A model generated the notes under the pieces. The model was not told where the DNA came from, did not search any database, and saw only the letters and a program-made list of their open reading frames with translations. Positions 1 to 7,250 of a stretch of 9,739 bases of DNA are shown here, piece after piece; position 1 is the first letter of the stretch; every line of letters begins with the position of its first letter. A program made the translations under genes and the position numbers. This DNA is from Desulfobacterales bacterium (GTDB lineage: Bacteria > Desulfobacterota > DSM-4660 > Desulfatiglandales > JALVZP01), in assembly GCA_027037575.1 (NCBI GenBank), contig JALVZP010000148.1, positions 1 to 9,739 of the forward strand, written 5' to 3'.

Positions 1-298
1 GAAGAGACCATCTAAAAATCAAGATTCCAGGAGCAACTCCAAACGCCACTAAATCAGAGAGGGAATCGTACTCCATACCAAACTGGCTGGTAGTGTGGGT
101 AAATCTTGCTATCCTGCCATCCAATACATCACATATACAGGAAATAAAAATCATTATTGCTGCAGTTTCATATTTCTGATTAAGGGTAGAGACAATAGAA
201 AAAAAACCGAAGAATAGAGATAGGGTGGTAAAGATATTGGGAAGTATGTATATCCCCCTTCTTTCCTTCTTCCTGTTATTAAACCTTTTCTTTTTCAT
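1..298 (-). CDS. pssA: CDP-diacylglycerol-serine O-phosphatidyltransferase (partial, C-terminus missing)
   Basis: This enzyme transfers phosphatidyl from CDP-diacylglycerol to serine, giving phosphatidylserine in the inner membrane. I translated 99 residues by hand; the frame is open to the left edge, so the C-terminal half is missing. The CDP-alcohol phosphatidyltransferase signature is complete: D57xxD60G61xxA64R65, then eight residues, G74xxxD78xxxD82. The N-terminus is very basic (MKKKRFNNRKKERR) and followed by a hydrophobic segment with ILPNIFT, as in the Bacillus-type (class II) membrane PssA. The ATG at 298 overlaps the psd stop by four bases (ATGA), with no evident Shine-Dalgarno sequence, so its translation probably depends on psd. 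It follows psd, which decarboxylates its product. A different CDP-alcohol transferase is possible in principle, but the psd neighbour makes PssA much the best call. Confidence 0.92.
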   Translation of the reverse strand, partial: MKKKRFNNRKKERRGIYILPNIFTTLSLFFGFFSIVSTLNQKYETAAIMIFISCICDVLDGRIARFTHTTSQFGMEYDSLSDLVAFGVAPGILIFRWSL

Positions 299-930
299 CT
301 TATATACCCCAAGATACTTATTCCTGCCTTAACTTTTTGCCCAGGTCGAACAGTTATTTCATAATTTTTATCTATAAGCAGTTCAACCCTTGAGCCAAAG
401 CATATTAGACCAAATCTCTGTCCCTTTTGAACGTTATCGCCTTCTTTTACCCAGCATATTATCCTTCTTGCAATAATTCCTGCTATCTGGATTAACTCAT
501 ATGGCTTATCAGAATTCTCTGGTATAATAAGAATCCTGTTTTTTTCATTCTCCTTTGATGCCTGATTTAAATATGCCCTTAAAAACTTTCCAGGATTATG
601 TCTTATTTCTAAGATTTTTCCATCTATGGGTATCCTGTTTACATGCACATCCATAAGAGACATAAAAATAGAGATTTTTATCATATTCCCTATCTCTTTT
701 ACTTCCAATATTCTTCCATCTGCTGGAGAGGCTATGGCATTTTCAGGTAGAACAGTCTTTCTTTCTGGATCCCTAAAAAAGAAGGCGATAAAAGAAGTGA
801 TGAGGCCAAATAGAATTCCAAAGGATCTCTTTTCAAAATAAATGGATAGGAAGGTCAAAAAAATTCCTGCTATTATGAAGGGAATAGAAAATCTTACAAA
901 AGGAAGCCTATTATTTATTATCCTTTTCAT
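295..930 (-). CDS. psd: Phosphatidylserine decarboxylase proenzyme
   Basis: Psd decarboxylates phosphatidylserine to phosphatidylethanolamine, the last step of PE synthesis. It is made as a proenzyme that cleaves itself to form a pyruvoyl group. The protein has 211 residues, the short form (E. coli Psd is about 320). Residues 14-50 are hydrophobic and probably anchor it in the membrane. Family motifs follow in order: FRDPER (52-57), SPADG (68-72), IFMSLMDVHVNR (88-99), a PGKF segment near 113, ENEKNR (127-132), QIAGIIARRIICW (148-160) and RFGLICFGSR (172-181). The predicted self-cleavage is between Gly179 and Ser180, so the alpha chain would be about 32 residues. The ATG directly abuts the tsaB stop (TGAATG) and I see no Shine-Dalgarno sequence, which suggests coupled translation. 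The reaction product pairs it with pssA immediately downstream. Confidence 0.95.
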   Translation of the reverse strand: MKRIINNRLPFVRFSIPFIIAGIFLTFLSIYFEKRSFGILFGLITSFIAFFFRDPERKTVLPENAIASPADGRILEVKEIGNMIKISIFMSLMDVHVNRIPIDGKILEIRHNPGKFLRAYLNQASKENEKNRILIIPENSDKPYELIQIAGIIARRIICWVKEGDNVQKGQRFGLICFGSRVELLIDKNYEITVRPGQKVKAGISILGYIR

Positions 931-1623
931 TCAACTTTTCAATCCATAAGGATTTGGTCTTATCTCAGGAGGCCTGAGATAAATAGGATCTAATCTTATA
1001 AGGTCATCAAATCTCTTTTCCTTTAGCCTCCTTAATGCCAAGATGCCAATGCATGCACTCCTTATATGCCAGAGATAAGATGAGGCAAGAATTACATCTT
1101 CTCCCATATATTCTCTTATGAGGCTTGACTGAGAAGTATAATCATTTCCAATGAATATCGTTTTTTCTTTAAATATTTTAGGAAACTCTTCTATCTTTAT
1201 GCATTCATCCTTACTTATCCTAATAAGGCTTCTTTTTTTATAAGCAAATTGGGCAAAAAAGTATTCCCTTTTTCTGGAATCAATAATGGCAGTAATTGGG
1301 ATATCTGAATCAGGGATCTGCATAGCAAGTGCTTCAAGGCTTGAGATACCAATTATTGGTATATTCATGGAAAAACATATGCCTTTTGCAACAGAAAGAC
1401 CAACTTTTAATCCAGTAAAGCTTCCCGGACCAATAGCGACTGCAACTGCCTTTATATCCTCTAATTTCTTTTCAGAATGGCGTAAAAGAAAATCTATTCC
1501 CGGCATAAGATAGGAAGATCCTGATTTTATGGAGCTCATTATATATTCTGTTAACAAGATACCTTCTTCTAAAACCAATCCAACAGAAAACTGCCTTGTA
1601 CTTGTATTTATCGCCAATATCAT
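931..1623 (-). CDS. tsaB: tRNA threonylcarbamoyladenosine synthesis protein TsaB
   Basis: TsaB is the non-catalytic ASKHA-fold partner of TsaD in the complex (with TsaE) that puts t6A at position 37 of ANN-decoding tRNAs. At 230 residues it has the usual length. It shows the N-terminal phosphate-loop-like motif AINTSTR (4-10; most homologues have Asp where Asn6 stands), the hallmark GPGSFTGLKVGL (65-76), IIDSRKREYF (113-122) and a typical C-terminal P-IYLRPPEIR. It lacks the histidine pair that binds metal in TsaD, which separates it from that paralogue. The start overlaps the rseP stop (ATGA), and no Shine-Dalgarno sequence is visible. Lying between a membrane protease and lipid genes, it has no obvious functional link to its neighbours; the arrangement probably reflects co-expression of essential genes. 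Confidence 0.92.
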   Translation of the reverse strand: MILAINTSTRQFSVGLVLEEGILLTEYIMSSIKSGSSYLMPGIDFLLRHSEKKLEDIKAVAVAIGPGSFTGLKVGLSVAKGICFSMNIPIIGISSLEALAMQIPDSDIPITAIIDSRKREYFFAQFAYKKRSLIRISKDECIKIEEFPKIFKEKTIFIGNDYTSQSSLIREYMGEDVILASSYLWHIRSACIGILALRRLKEKRFDDLIRLDPIYLRPPEIRPNPYGLKS

Positions 1624-2711
1624 TTTTTTGTAAGTATCCTGACAATATCGTTATACATAACTATTGCCATAAGCCCAATCAGTATAACGAGCCCTGCCTT
1701 ATGTGCTATCTCCAGAAATTTTTGATTTAATGGCCTTCCAATCAAAAGTTCTATGAATAGAAATAGGATAAGTCCTCCATCTAATATAGGAATAGGGATC
1801 AGATTTAATACTCCCAGATTCACACTTATTACTGCTGTAAAAGGAACAAGATCTCTCCAATCTTTTTGAGCAATCTTTCCTGTAATTTGGCCAATCAGTA
1901 TTGGCCCTCCCAAGGTCCTTATAGGAACAACCCTTTGAATCAACTTTATCATAGTGATGCAGGTAAGTTTTGTAATTTCCCATGTCTTTTTAAATCCCTT
2001 CTTTATTGCCTTCATAGGAGATAACTTAATAATCTCTATCCTTCCAGAGGCAACTATTCCTAAGATTGGGGTTTCAATCTCCTCACCAAATATATTCCTT
2101 ATCTTTCCCTTCTTGGGAGTAACCTCGATCTTATAAACATCTTTTCCCCTTAAGACAATTATATCTAAGGGAACACAACCTTTTTTTTGCAATGCCTTTC
2201 TTATATCCTCCCATCTCCTTATACTTATATCATCTATAGCAATGATTATATCCTTTGGTTTGATACCTGACCAATCAGCAGGGCTCCCCAGCTTTACCTT
2301 ACCAACCTCAGGCGCCAGGACCTTTTCTCCAACTATTGCATAAAATAGTATAAACAGGATAATAGCAAGGAAGAAATTTGCGAGAGGACCTGCGGCAACA
2401 ATGGCTAACCTCTTATATGAAGGCTGTTTATTAAATGCCCGATGCTCTTCTTCTACAGGAACAGGTTCATCATCCATGTCTTCTCCAAGCATCTTTACAT
2501 ATCCACCAAATGGAATAGCAGATATAACGTATTCTGTTTCTCCAAACCTTATTCCCCATATCTTCGGTCCAAGTCCTATAGAGAATCTTAATACCTTTAC
2601 ACCAAATAGCTTTGCCACAATAAAATGGCCAAGCTCATGAAAGAGGATAAGAATGCCGAGGATAATTAAAAGAGGAAGGATATAGTAAAGAAATGTATGA
2701 ACAAAATTCAT
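1620..2711 (-). CDS. rseP: Site-2 intramembrane zinc metalloprotease RseP
   Basis: This is an S2P-family (M50) protease that cuts transmembrane segments, classically an anti-sigma factor in envelope stress signalling or remnant signal peptides. The first transmembrane helix carries the zinc motif HELGH (25-29). GGYVKMLGE (69-77) follows. A second hydrophobic span lies around 104-128, then a PDZ domain at roughly 130-205 containing GSPADWSGIKPKD. The third zinc ligand lies in LNLIPIPILDGG (302-313, Asp311), and C-terminal membrane helices follow. The length, 363 residues, and the single PDZ differ from E. coli RseP (about 450 residues, two PDZ domains) and match the short form common outside Proteobacteria. 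The start overlaps the dxr stop (ATGA). Nothing here identifies its substrate, and no sigma/anti-sigma pair is in the window. Confidence 0.94.
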   Translation of the reverse strand: MNFVHTFLYYILPLLIILGILILFHELGHFIVAKLFGVKVLRFSIGLGPKIWGIRFGETEYVISAIPFGGYVKMLGEDMDDEPVPVEEEHRAFNKQPSYKRLAIVAAGPLANFFLAIILFILFYAIVGEKVLAPEVGKVKLGSPADWSGIKPKDIIIAIDDISIRRWEDIRKALQKKGCVPLDIIVLRGKDVYKIEVTPKKGKIRNIFGEEIETPILGIVASGRIEIIKLSPMKAIKKGFKKTWEITKLTCITMIKLIQRVVPIRTLGGPILIGQITGKIAQKDWRDLVPFTAVISVNLGVLNLIPIPILDGGLILFLFIELLIGRPLNQKFLEIAHKAGLVILIGLMAIVMYNDIVRILTKK

Positions 2712-3871
2712 AACTTATCTCTTATCTCTTTAATAAACTCCATTGCCTTATTTCTTGCCCATCTATCTACTTCCAATACTTCATCAATATTTTCTATTTC
2801 AAATGGCTCATGAACTGACATTACCTCTTCTATTATAGCAGGTATATCTAAAAATCCTATCTCTCTTTTTAAAAAAGCATCTACTGCCACTTCATTTGCT
2901 CCATTCATAACAGCAGGCATGCTTCCTCCAATACTTATTGCCTCATACGCAAGGGATATACACCTGAATCTATCTAAATCAGGCTTTTCAAATGAAAGCG
3001 TTCCAATCTTTTCTAATTCCAATGGTGGAAGATCATTCTCTATGTGATTTGGATATGAAAGGGCATAGGAAATAGGAATTGTCATATCTGGTATACCAAG
3101 CTGTGCTATAACTGATCCATCTTTATATTCTACCATTGAATGTACTATACTTTGAGGATGAATCAAAATATTTATCTTTCCTGCTGGTATATCAAAGAGC
3201 CATCTTGCCTCTATGACTTCTAATCCTTTATTCATCATGGTAGCAGAATCTATAGTTATCTTTTTCCCCATATTCCAGTTAGGATGCCTCAATGCCTGTT
3301 CAGGAGTAACATCTGCCATTTCTTTTAAGGACATCTTTCTGAATGGACCACCAGATGCAGTAAGTATTATCTTTCTTACATCACTTTTTGGATGACCCTG
3401 AAGTGATTGAAAGATTGCAGAATGCTCACTATCTACAGGAAGGATAGATACATTTCTTTTTTTTGCTTCCTTCAATATAATAGGACCTGCCATAACCATA
3501 GTCTCTTTATTTGCGAGGGCAATATCCTTTCCTGTCTTTATTGCACAAAATGTAGGCACAAGACCTGCTGCACCTATAATAGATGAGATAACAATATCTG
3601 CTTCTTCCATTGTTGCAACTTTTATAAATCCATCCTGGCCATAATATACATCTATTTCTTCACTTAATATTTCCTTAAGCCTTTCTGCATCCTCTTTGTT
3701 CAAGACAGAAATGGCCTTTGGCCTAAACTCCCTGATCTGCTCTAATAAGAGCTCTACATTCCTTCCTGCTGTAAGTCCTGTTATTTTATATCTTTCTGGA
3801 TTCTTTTTTATAAGCCTTAATGCAGTTACTCCTATAGATCCTGTTGATCCAAGAATTACTATCCTTTTCAT
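2708..3871 (-). CDS. dxr: 1-deoxy-D-xylulose 5-phosphate reductoisomerase
   Basis: Dxr converts DXP to 2-C-methyl-D-erythritol 4-phosphate using NADPH, the committed step of the MEP isoprenoid pathway; it is cytosolic and the target of fosmidomycin. The protein has 387 residues, the normal length. Visible motifs are the NADPH-binding GSTGSIG (8-14), ANKET (120-124), the metal-binding PVDSEH (145-150, Asp147 and Glu149), TASGGPFR (171-178), HPNWNMG (196-202) and MMNKGLEVIEA (212-222, with Glu218 as third metal ligand). The start overlaps the cdsA stop by four bases (ATGA) without a clear Shine-Dalgarno sequence. Its product leads to IPP and, through UppS further upstream in the same run, to the undecaprenyl carrier. 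All catalytic residues I can check are present. Confidence 0.97.
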   Translation of the reverse strand: MKRIVILGSTGSIGVTALRLIKKNPERYKITGLTAGRNVELLLEQIREFRPKAISVLNKEDAERLKEILSEEIDVYYGQDGFIKVATMEEADIVISSIIGAAGLVPTFCAIKTGKDIALANKETMVMAGPIILKEAKKRNVSILPVDSEHSAIFQSLQGHPKSDVRKIILTASGGPFRKMSLKEMADVTPEQALRHPNWNMGKKITIDSATMMNKGLEVIEARWLFDIPAGKINILIHPQSIVHSMVEYKDGSVIAQLGIPDMTIPISYALSYPNHIENDLPPLELEKIGTLSFEKPDLDRFRCISLAYEAISIGGSMPAVMNGANEVAVDAFLKREIGFLDIPAIIEEVMSVHEPFEIENIDEVLEVDRWARNKAMEFIKEIRDKL

Positions 3872-4659
3872 CTGGAAGCTATATATCCATAAAGAAATGG
3901 TATTGTAAATAATAAAGAATCTATCCTATCCAAGATACCTCCATGTCCTGGAAGTATAGAGCCAGAATCTTTTAAATTGAAGCTTCTCTTTATAAAAGAT
4001 TCTGCAAGATCTCCGAGCTGGGCAATAATAGAGATAAATACCAGAAAGCAAATGGAGGAAAATGATAAATCAGAAAGCCTAAATGCCTTTATAAACATAA
4101 GACCACTAATTACAGAGCAAAGAAGTCCACCAATTGCTCCTTCCCATGTCTTATTAGGACTTATTTTTTCATGCAATTTATGTTTTCCTATAAGCCTCCC
4201 AAAATAAAATGCCCCTGTATCTCCAAAGATAACAATGCAGAGAAGAAAGAATATCCAGGCCTTTCCATCAGGATGCCTGTAAATTATCATGAGCATACAA
4301 AAAGGTATGGTAATATATATGATAGAAAACATGGTCATTCCTATATCCTGAAGTATCTCTTTATCAGGTGAACGTGAAGAAAGTATAAAAAATGACATGG
4401 GAATTATCAGCATAAGAGATACAATGAAGAGAAAAAGATACATACTTCCTTTAAATATCAAGGCAAAAAAAAGGAAGGAAATTATGTAGCCCAATAGCTG
4501 AAAAAGAAAAGGAGCAGATATAATATTGTAGAATTCCTTAAGCCCTAAAAAAAAGACAATGATAAGGAAAAGATAAAAAAAATAAGAAGGAGAAAAACCT
4601 ACTGTATATATCACTATGGGGATTAAAATGAGAGCAGTAATCCATCTTTTTAGATGCAT
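3868..4659 (-). CDS. cdsA: Phosphatidate cytidylyltransferase (CDP-diacylglycerol synthase)
   Basis: CdsA activates phosphatidic acid with CTP to CDP-diacylglycerol, the precursor used by PssA at the far end of this run. It is a polytopic inner-membrane protein of 263 residues, with about seven or eight hydrophobic segments. The PROSITE-type CDS signature is complete at residues 221-247: SFIKR, then KDSG, LPGHGG and LDRID. An upstream GDTGAFYFGR and the SPNKTWEGAIGG segment are also typical. I chose the ATG at 4659, which shares one base with the uppS stop (TGATG) and follows GGGGGAG at a four-base gap. The TTG one codon upstream (4662) would sit almost on that ribosome site and is less likely. 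The N-terminal MHLKRWITALILIP fits the family. Confidence 0.95.
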   Translation of the reverse strand: MHLKRWITALILIPIVIYTVGFSPSYFFYLFLIIVFFLGLKEFYNIISAPFLFQLLGYIISFLFFALIFKGSMYLFLFIVSLMLIIPMSFFILSSRSPDKEILQDIGMTMFSIIYITIPFCMLMIIYRHPDGKAWIFFLLCIVIFGDTGAFYFGRLIGKHKLHEKISPNKTWEGAIGGLLCSVISGLMFIKAFRLSDLSFSSICFLVFISIIAQLGDLAESFIKRSFNLKDSGSILPGHGGILDRIDSLLFTIPFLYGYIASR

Positions 4660-5357
4660 CAAACTCCCCCAAATCTTCTGATCCTTTGGGAAAAGTCATG
4701 GAGGGCAGCAAGATATTCCTCTTTTGTAAAATCTGGCCAAAGCACATCAGTAAAATAAAGTTCTGTATATGCGATCTGCCATAAAAGAAAATTGCTTATC
4801 CTTTTTTCCCCTCCTGTCCTTATAAGCAGATCTGGCTCTGGCATATCTAAATATAAGTGCTTATTTATAATAGACTCTGTTACATCCTCAGGATTATTTA
4901 TCCCTTCACTGATAATCTTTTTTACTGCATCTGTAATCTCCTGTCTTCCGCCATAGCTTAGGGCAAGAATAAGTGTCATTTCTTTATTATTACTTGTCTT
5001 TTCCATTGTTTCTATTAATTTCTTTCTTACGTCTTCAGGAAGCTTCCATATCCTTCCAATTGCTTTAAGTCTTATACCACTTTTCTGTATCTCAGGAAGC
5101 TCTTTTTCCAGATATTCATTTAAAAGGTTCATTAAGGTGCTTATCTCTTCCTCTGATCTCTTCCAATTCTCTTCTGAAAAGCAATAAAGGGTAAGCCAGG
5201 GAATCTCTAATTCTCTTGTAGTCTTTATGATCTCTCTTGCTGCCTCAGCTCCTCTAAAATGTCCATGAACCCTTGGAAGGCCTCTTTTTTGGGCCCATCT
5301 CCCATTTCCATCCATTATAATGGCTACATGAGTAGGAAGTCTTTTAGGAAGATCCAT
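4659..5357 (-). CDS. uppS: Undecaprenyl diphosphate synthase (cis-prenyltransferase)
   Basis: UppS condenses IPP onto farnesyl diphosphate with cis geometry to make the C55 carrier lipid used for peptidoglycan and other cell-wall polymers. At 232 residues it is of standard length. Motifs: HVAIIMDGNGRWA (10-22; catalytic Asp16), RVHGHFRG (29-36), FSEENWKR (60-67; FSTENW in most homologues), LSYGGRQEI (133-141; usually NYGGR), PDLLIRTGGEKRISNFLLWQ (175-194), and AYTELYFTD (196-204) with the Mg-binding Glu199. The start is nine bases after the frr stop, preceded by AAAGG directly against the ATG, a weak and close ribosome site. It sits between translation genes and cdsA, the common frr-uppS-cdsA order. 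The substitutions are conservative and I expect an active enzyme. Confidence 0.97.
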   Translation of the reverse strand: MDLPKRLPTHVAIIMDGNGRWAQKRGLPRVHGHFRGAEAAREIIKTTRELEIPWLTLYCFSEENWKRSEEEISTLMNLLNEYLEKELPEIQKSGIRLKAIGRIWKLPEDVRKKLIETMEKTSNNKEMTLILALSYGGRQEITDAVKKIISEGINNPEDVTESIINKHLYLDMPEPDLLIRTGGEKRISNFLLWQIAYTELYFTDVLWPDFTKEEYLAALHDFSQRIRRFGGV

Positions 5358-5366
5358 CCTTTAATA

Positions 5367-5924
5367 TCAGAATTTCATGATCTCTTTTTCCTTTTCTTGA
5401 ACAAGTTTTTCTACCTTTTCAATAAACTCATCTGTTATCTTTTGAACCTCATTTAACGCCCTTCTATAGTCATCCTCAGATATTTGTTTCTCATTCTTTA
5501 GCTTCTTAAATTGATCATTTGCCTCTCTTCTATTATTTCTTATAGCAACTTTTATATCTTCTCCTACCTTTCTTACAAGCTTTACAAGCCCTTTTCTTCT
5601 TTCTTCTGTAAGTGGAGGGATATTTATCCTTATTACCTTTCCATCATTAACGGGAGTAAGACCAAGATCTGATTTTAATATCCCTTTCTCTATCTCTCCT
5701 ATAATAGACTTATCCCAGGGCTGTATAAGGATCATCCTGCTTTCTGGAACAGATATAGAGGCAATCTGCTTTAAAGGCATCTCTGTCCCATAACATTCTA
5801 TCATAATATCTTCTATAAGGGCAGTAGATGCTCTTCCTGTCCTTATCTTTGAAAGTTCCTTTTTCAATACATTTATACTCTTATTCATCTTGCTTCTAAG
5901 TTCAGCAAGTATCTCATCCTGCAT
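5367..5924 (-). CDS. frr: Ribosome recycling factor
   Basis: RRF works with EF-G to split post-termination ribosomes. From the ATG at 5924 the protein is 185 residues, exactly the family's usual length, beginning MQDEILAELRSKM. Domain I helices and the inserted domain II are recognisable: KIRTGRAS (26-33), SVPESRMILIQPWD (58-71), SDLGLTPVNDGKVIRINIPPLTEERR (85-110, the most conserved stretch), then a long charged helix with NNRREANDQFKKL. A GTG three codons upstream (5933) is also in frame, but it falls inside a perfect Shine-Dalgarno sequence and would leave none of its own, so I reject it. The start lies one base after the pyrH stop, giving tight coupling with the UMP kinase gene, an order seen in very many bacteria. 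Confidence 0.97.
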   Translation of the reverse strand: MQDEILAELRSKMNKSINVLKKELSKIRTGRASTALIEDIMIECYGTEMPLKQIASISVPESRMILIQPWDKSIIGEIEKGILKSDLGLTPVNDGKVIRINIPPLTEERRKGLVKLVRKVGEDIKVAIRNNRREANDQFKKLKNEKQISEDDYRRALNEVQKITDEFIEKVEKLVQEKEKEIMKF

Positions 5925-5925
5925 C

Positions 5926-5940
5926 CTATTCACCTCCTTT
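5926..5940 (-). promoter_or_regulatory. Strong ribosome binding site of frr inside the pyrH 3' end
   Basis: On the minus strand the bases AAAGGAGGTGA (5940-5930) match the consensus anti-Shine-Dalgarno complement in full. They end five bases before the frr ATG at 5924. The same bases encode the final Lys-Gly-Gly-Glu of PyrH and run into its TAG stop (5928-5926). This fixes ATG 5924 as the frr start, since the in-frame GTG at 5933 is part of the site. Confidence 0.9.
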
Positions 5941-6633
5941 TATAATTGTCCCGATCTTTTCACCTTCAATCAACCTTCGCAAGTTTCCTTTTTTCTTGAT
6001 ATTAAATACCACAATTGGAAGATTATATGTCATTGCAAGAGATACAGCAGTAAGATCTAAGACAGCAAATCTTTCTTTTAAAAATGTTTCATAATTGACC
6101 TTTTCAAAAAAACGGGCGTAAGGATCCTTTATTGGATCAGAAGAATATACTCCATCCACCTTTGTCCCTTTAATAAAGACATCTGCCTTCATCTCCAATG
6201 CCCTAAGCACTGCCGCAGTATCTGTTGTAAAGAATGGATTCCCTGTTCCACATGCAAATATAAGTATTTCTCTTTGGATTCTATCTTCTAATTCAGTGGA
6301 AAAGGCTTCTGTAAGCCCTTTTATATTTATTGGGCTTATTACCTTTGCCTTAAACCCTTTTGCCTTAATTGCCTGACATAACGCGAGGGAATTTATAAGG
6401 GTTGCAATCATTCCCATATAATCAGCAACAACCCTGTTAATTCCATATTCCTCATATCTAAGTCCTCTAAAGATATTTCCACCGCCGACAACAACACCTA
6501 TCTGAACTCCTATAGATTGCACATCTGTTATCTCATCTACGATTCCTTTTAAAACCAAAGGATCTATACCATATTCCTTTTCTCCTTGAAGTGCCTCTCC
6601 ACTAAGCTTAAGTATAATCCTTTTATAGATCAT
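5926..6633 (-). CDS. pyrH: UMP kinase
   Basis: PyrH phosphorylates UMP to UDP with ATP, an essential step of pyrimidine nucleotide supply; it is a hexameric amino-acid-kinase-fold enzyme normally activated by GTP and inhibited by UTP. At 235 residues it has normal length. Motifs: LKLSGEAL (8-15), VVVGGGNIFRG (47-57), the ADYMGMIATLIN segment (70-81), CGTGNPFFTTDTAA (128-141) with the UMP-binding TGNPFFTTD, GTKVDGVYSSDP (156-167) and VLDLTA (191-196). The ATG overlaps the tsf stop (ATGA), with GGTGA a few bases upstream acting as a moderate ribosome site. The segment between GLTEAF and the GTGNP motif is less conserved than the rest but in register. UMP kinase here, with tsf and frr, is the classic order. 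Confidence 0.97.
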   Translation of the reverse strand: MIYKRIILKLSGEALQGEKEYGIDPLVLKGIVDEITDVQSIGVQIGVVVGGGNIFRGLRYEEYGINRVVADYMGMIATLINSLALCQAIKAKGFKAKVISPINIKGLTEAFSTELEDRIQREILIFACGTGNPFFTTDTAAVLRALEMKADVFIKGTKVDGVYSSDPIKDPYARFFEKVNYETFLKERFAVLDLTAVSLAMTYNLPIVVFNIKKKGNLRRLIEGEKIGTIIKGGE

Positions 6634-7232
6634 ATCTCTTCACCAAGCTGATACCTGACAAACCGCCTTATTACTATATTTTCTCCTGTTTTTGCTATTA
6701 ACTCATTCAGTAAATCCTGGATAGTAATATCTGGATTCTTTATAAATGGCTGCTCTAAAAGACATGCCTCTTTGTAAAATTTATTTAACCTTCCTTCTAC
6801 AATCTTTTCTATGACCTTCTCAGGCTTTCCCTCCTCCCTTGCCTGTGAAGCATATATCTCTTTTTCTCTCTCTATCACCTCTGGAGGGATATCTTCCCTC
6901 TTTATAGCAATAGGATTCTGGGCAGCTATCTGCATAGCAATATCTTTTACAAAGTTTTCAAATTCATCTGTCCTTGCAGTAAAATCTGTTTCACAATTTA
7001 CTTCTACCAAGACCCCTATTCTTCCACCATGGTGTATATATGCATGGATTTTACCTTCCTTTGCAATCCTTGCCTGTTTCTTCTTTGCAGTTGCCATTCC
7101 CTTTTTGCGTAAATATTCGATTGCCTTTTCTATATCACCATTACTTTCTATTAATGCCTTTTTACAATCCATTATACCTACACCTGTTCTTTCTCTCAGT
7201 TCTTTAATTAATTCCATTGATATATTAGCCAA
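6630..7232 (-). CDS. tsf: Translation elongation factor Ts (short form)
   Basis: EF-Ts is the guanine nucleotide exchange factor of EF-Tu. The 200-residue length is that of the short, Thermus-like form, against about 283 in E. coli. The N-terminal UBA-like domain has LRERTGVGIMDCKKAL (12-27), matching signature 1. Signature 2 is EVNCETDFTAR (77-87), where the EF-Tu-invading Thr-Asp-Phe is kept but the following residue is Thr85 rather than the usual Val. The start codon is TTG at 7232: AAGGAGG lies seven bases upstream, and the resulting MANISMELIKELRERTG has the family's usual spacing. The first ATG (7217) would be 22 bases from that ribosome site. An 18-base gap separates it from rpsB, and its stop overlaps pyrH. 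EF-Ts with S2 is an almost universal pairing. Confidence 0.97.
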   Translation of the reverse strand: MANISMELIKELRERTGVGIMDCKKALIESNGDIEKAIEYLRKKGMATAKKKQARIAKEGKIHAYIHHGGRIGVLVEVNCETDFTARTDEFENFVKDIAMQIAAQNPIAIKREDIPPEVIEREKEIYASQAREEGKPEKVIEKIVEGRLNKFYKEACLLEQPFIKNPDITIQDLLNELIAKTGENIVIRRFVRYQLGEEI

Positions 7233-7238
7233 TTTTAT

Positions 7239-7246
7239 CCCTCCTT
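7239..7246 (-). promoter_or_regulatory. Ribosome binding site that selects the TTG start of tsf
   Basis: AAGGAGG (7246-7240) on the minus strand is followed by seven bases and then TTG (7232-7230). It occupies the 18-base gap between rpsB and tsf and is the only strong ribosome site near the tsf start. It supports TTG over the downstream ATG at 7217. Confidence 0.85.
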
Positions 7247-7250
7247 ATTT

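Noticed and set aside
5925..5933. GTG at 5933 as the frr start
   Set aside because: It is part of the Shine-Dalgarno sequence serving ATG 5924, and the shorter protein has the exact family length.
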